Assembly: GCA_039975755.1 (NCBI GenBank)
Contig: JBDWGM010000083.1
Location: 124,001-188,000 of the forward strand
Reading direction: 5' to 3'
DNA: 64,000 bases
Origin: JABSSA01 sp039975755
Lineage (GTDB): Bacteria > Pseudomonadota > Alphaproteobacteria > Rhodobacterales > Rhodobacteraceae
This document shows, piece after piece, positions 62,254 to 64,000 of the stretch (within the stretch, counting starts at the first letter, position 1; each line of letters begins with the position of its first letter). The notes below the pieces were generated by a model that ran no database searches, was not told the DNA's origin, and saw nothing but the letters and a program-made list of their open reading frames with translations. A program made the translations under genes and the position numbers.

Positions 62254-64000
62254 TTACTGACTGGCCTGAGTGAGCGTTATATCAGCCAAACCTGCGGGTT
62301 CAACGGCAGGCCGCAAACCAAGCAAAGGTCCAATCCGACGGATCATTTCGGCGGCCACTGGAACAGCGGTCCACCCGGCTGTACGACGCGGTTCATCACC
62401 TGATGTTTCGACAGGTTCGTCCAATGTGACGATCAACACGTAACGTGGATCATCCGCAGGAAACATTGTCGCGAATGTTGCGATGACTTTGTCGTCGTAA
62501 TAACCACCGCGTGGTTTTGGCTTGTCTGCCGTGCCTGTCTTGCCCGCAACAGCATATCCTTGCACTTCGCCCATGCTGGCTGTGCCTTCGGTGATCACCT
62601 TACGCAGCATAACACGTGCCGCACGCGCCGCACCTTCGCTCATGACGCGTTCACCCAATTGCGGGCCGTCTCGTTTCAGAATGGTCGGTGTCACCATGCG
62701 CCCACCATTTGCAATCGCGGCATAGCCGGCGGCCAAATGCATAGGGCTGGTAGAGATACCATGACCGTATGATACCGTCATCGTTGACAATTCAGACCAC
62801 CGTTTCGGCAACAAGGGCTTTCCCGTCGCGGCCTCGATGATTTCAAACGACGTAGGTTCAAAAAAGCCAAGGCTTTTCAAAAAGTTCTTTTGACGTTCCG
62901 CACCAATCATCAACGCAATCCTTGCAGTCCCGATGTTAGAACTTTTTACGATGATCTTTGTCGTCGACATTTCCGATCCATAGTTACGGAAGTCGCGAAT
63001 GCGAAATTTACCCCAACGCAACGGCCCTTTGGTGTCAATCTTGGTCGAGGGATTGACCAAACCCAACTCAATCGCCTGTGCCGCTGTGAAAATTTTAAAG
63101 GTCGATCCCAATTCATACACGCCCTGAACCGAGCGATTGAACAATGGGCTGTCCGACTGATCGCCCTTGGTCGCAGGGCGCGGTCTGTCATTGGGATCAA
63201 AATCCGGCAGCGAAACAACCGAAACCACTTCACCTGTTTTCACGTCCATCAAAATCGATGTCGCCCCCTTGGCATTCATCAATTTCATACCGCCATACAA
63301 AACCCGTTCGGCTGCAGCCTGAACCGTCAGATCAAGCGACAATTCCAACGGCTTGCCACCATTCGACGGATCACGCAGGTAATCGTCAAAGTACTTTTCG
63401 ACCCCGGCCACACCAATCACTTCGGCTGCGCTGACGCCTTCTTTTCCAAAAGACGCGCCTCCCAGAACATGTGCTGCAAGCTTACCATTCGGGTATAAGC
63501 GCATATCACGCGGGCCAAACAACAAGCCTGGATCACCGATTTCATGCACGGCCTGCATTTGTTCAGGCGAAATCTTACGCTTTAGCCACAAGAACTTGCG
63601 AGTTCCGGAAAAATCTTTCTTTAGACGTTCGACATCCAAGTCAGGGAAAATACCTGCCAAAGCTTCGGCCGCTGCCATCGGATCCACCATCTGCGGTGGC
63701 TGCGCGTAAAGCGCATGCGTTTCAAAATTTGTCGCCAGAATGTTGCCATTGCGATCAACAATGTCGGCCCGCGCCGCACTGATCCCCGACCCCACGGCGG
63801 AAATACGCGGCTCTGTCGGTTCAGATGTCGCCAAAACGCCCATCCGAGCACCAACAGTTACAAACGCACATAAGAAAAAGACGCCAATGACCAACAACCG
63901 CCCTTCAGCGCGCTGTTGCATCTTTCCACGCATTTCTTCGTGACGTTTCAGACGAATTTCACGTTCAACATGTGCCGGATTTTCGCCTGCATTCCGTGCG
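62254..64000 (-). CDS. ftsI: peptidoglycan transpeptidase FtsI (PBP3), 5' end outside window
   Basis: The frame is open to the right edge of the window. An internal ATG at 63933 would give 559 residues, but the codons before it encode NPAHVEREIRLKRHEEMRGK, the type of cytoplasmic segment that precedes the membrane helix in related FtsI proteins, so the true start is beyond 64000. The visible part has one membrane helix (LLVIGVFFLCAFVTVGARMG), a dimerisation domain and the transpeptidase motifs STFK (ELGSTFKIF), SSN (IVKSSNIGTA) and KTGT (AGKTGTADK). It cross-links septal peptidoglycan in the periplasm. Confidence 0.95.
   Translation of the reverse strand, partial: ARNAGENPAHVEREIRLKRHEEMRGKMQQRAEGRLLVIGVFFLCAFVTVGARMGVLATSEPTEPRISAVGSGISAARADIVDRNGNILATNFETHALYAQPPQMVDPMAAAEALAGIFPDLDVERLKKDFSGTRKFLWLKRKISPEQMQAVHEIGDPGLLFGPRDMRLYPNGKLAAHVLGGASFGKEGVSAAEVIGVAGVEKYFDDYLRDPSNGGKPLELSLDLTVQAAAERVLYGGMKLMNAKGATSILMDVKTGEVVSVVSLPDFDPNDRPRPATKGDQSDSPLFNRSVQGVYELGSTFKIFTAAQAIELGLVNPSTKIDTKGPLRWGKFRIRDFRNYGSEMSTTKIIVKSSNIGTARIALMIGAERQKNFLKSLGFFEPTSFEIIEAATGKPLLPKRWSELSTMTVSYGHGISTSPMHLAAGYAAIANGGRMVTPTILKRDGPQLGERVMSEGAARAARVMLRKVITEGTASMGEVQGYAVAGKTGTADKPKPRGGYYDDKVIATFATMFPADDPRYVLIVTLDEPVETSGDEPRRTAGWTAVPVAAEMIRRIGPLLGLRPAVEPAGLADITLTQASQ

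Noticed and set aside
1..64000. tRNA and rRNA genes
   Set aside because: No cloverleaf with a TTCRA-type T-loop and CCA-adjacent acceptor, and no rRNA-like conserved stretch, was noticed on reading; absence was not tested by software.

Overview
The window looks like chromosomal DNA of a marine Roseobacter-group alphaproteobacterium (Rhodobacterales). The evidence is the division and cell-wall (dcw) cluster with two DUF2484 genes between murC and murB, the aerobic cobaltochelatase genes cobS and cobT with a J-domain gene upstream, a glcB/glcG pair, and the composition and signatures of the proteins. No rRNA, tRNA, CRISPR array or transposase was recognised.

Layout. 1-8.8 kb holds the end of a short-chain dehydrogenase gene, a class-I glutamine-amidotransferase-like hydrolase, glcG and glcB (glyoxylate metabolism), pepN, and three small envelope or secreted genes. 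9.2-11.7 kb is an NAD-salvage pair (pnuC and a two-domain nadR) followed by a PPP-type phosphatase. 11.8-16.8 kb is the most unusual part: a frameshifted secreted-protein gene, then four tandem cassettes. Each cassette starts with a ~280-bp near-identical repeat made of a palindrome plus the distal half of a HINT (Hedgehog/intein-like) autoprocessing domain. The repeat is followed by a different C-terminal toxin tip and then a different immunity gene. A truncated fifth repeat closes the array. This is the structure of an orphan toxin/immunity reservoir of a polymorphic toxin system; the full-length secreted toxin is not in the window. 17-24.9 kb has a divergent MarR/YceI pair with a palindromic operator, an SDR, a run of small envelope genes, a lytic transglycosylase and unknown genes. 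25-30 kb has gatB, an OmpA-like protein with a hairpin over its ribosome binding site, a large unknown membrane protein, DUF4177 and BolA. 30-37 kb has a J-domain protein, cobS, a small secreted protein, cobT, an M24 aminopeptidase and DUF427. From 37 kb to the end almost everything is on the minus strand: a ClC channel, recN, bamD, lpxC, then the dcw cluster, read as ftsI-murE-murF-mraY-(broken ATPase)-murD-(MFS, yhiN-like)-ftsW-murG-murC-four small membrane genes-murB-ddl-ftsQ-ftsA-ftsZ.

How it works together. The dcw genes make the lipid II precursor (MurB-MurF, Ddl, MraY, MurG) and the divisome (FtsZ, A, Q, W, I). LpxC and BamD add outer-membrane biogenesis, and a strong terminator after ftsZ separates lpxC from it. 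PnuC and NadR import and convert nicotinamide riboside to NAD. CobS and CobT are two of the three subunits of the cobaltochelatase.

The main items for follow-up are the toxin/immunity array, in particular two divergent cassettes (C and D) that share a short Cys/Arg-rich toxin tip with Sel1-like immunity proteins; a one-base deletion shared by HINT copies B and C; a poly-T frameshift at 11,876-11,884; an in-frame TGA in a P-loop ATPase inside the dcw cluster; and several perfect palindromes in promoters. Everything here was read by eye without database searches.
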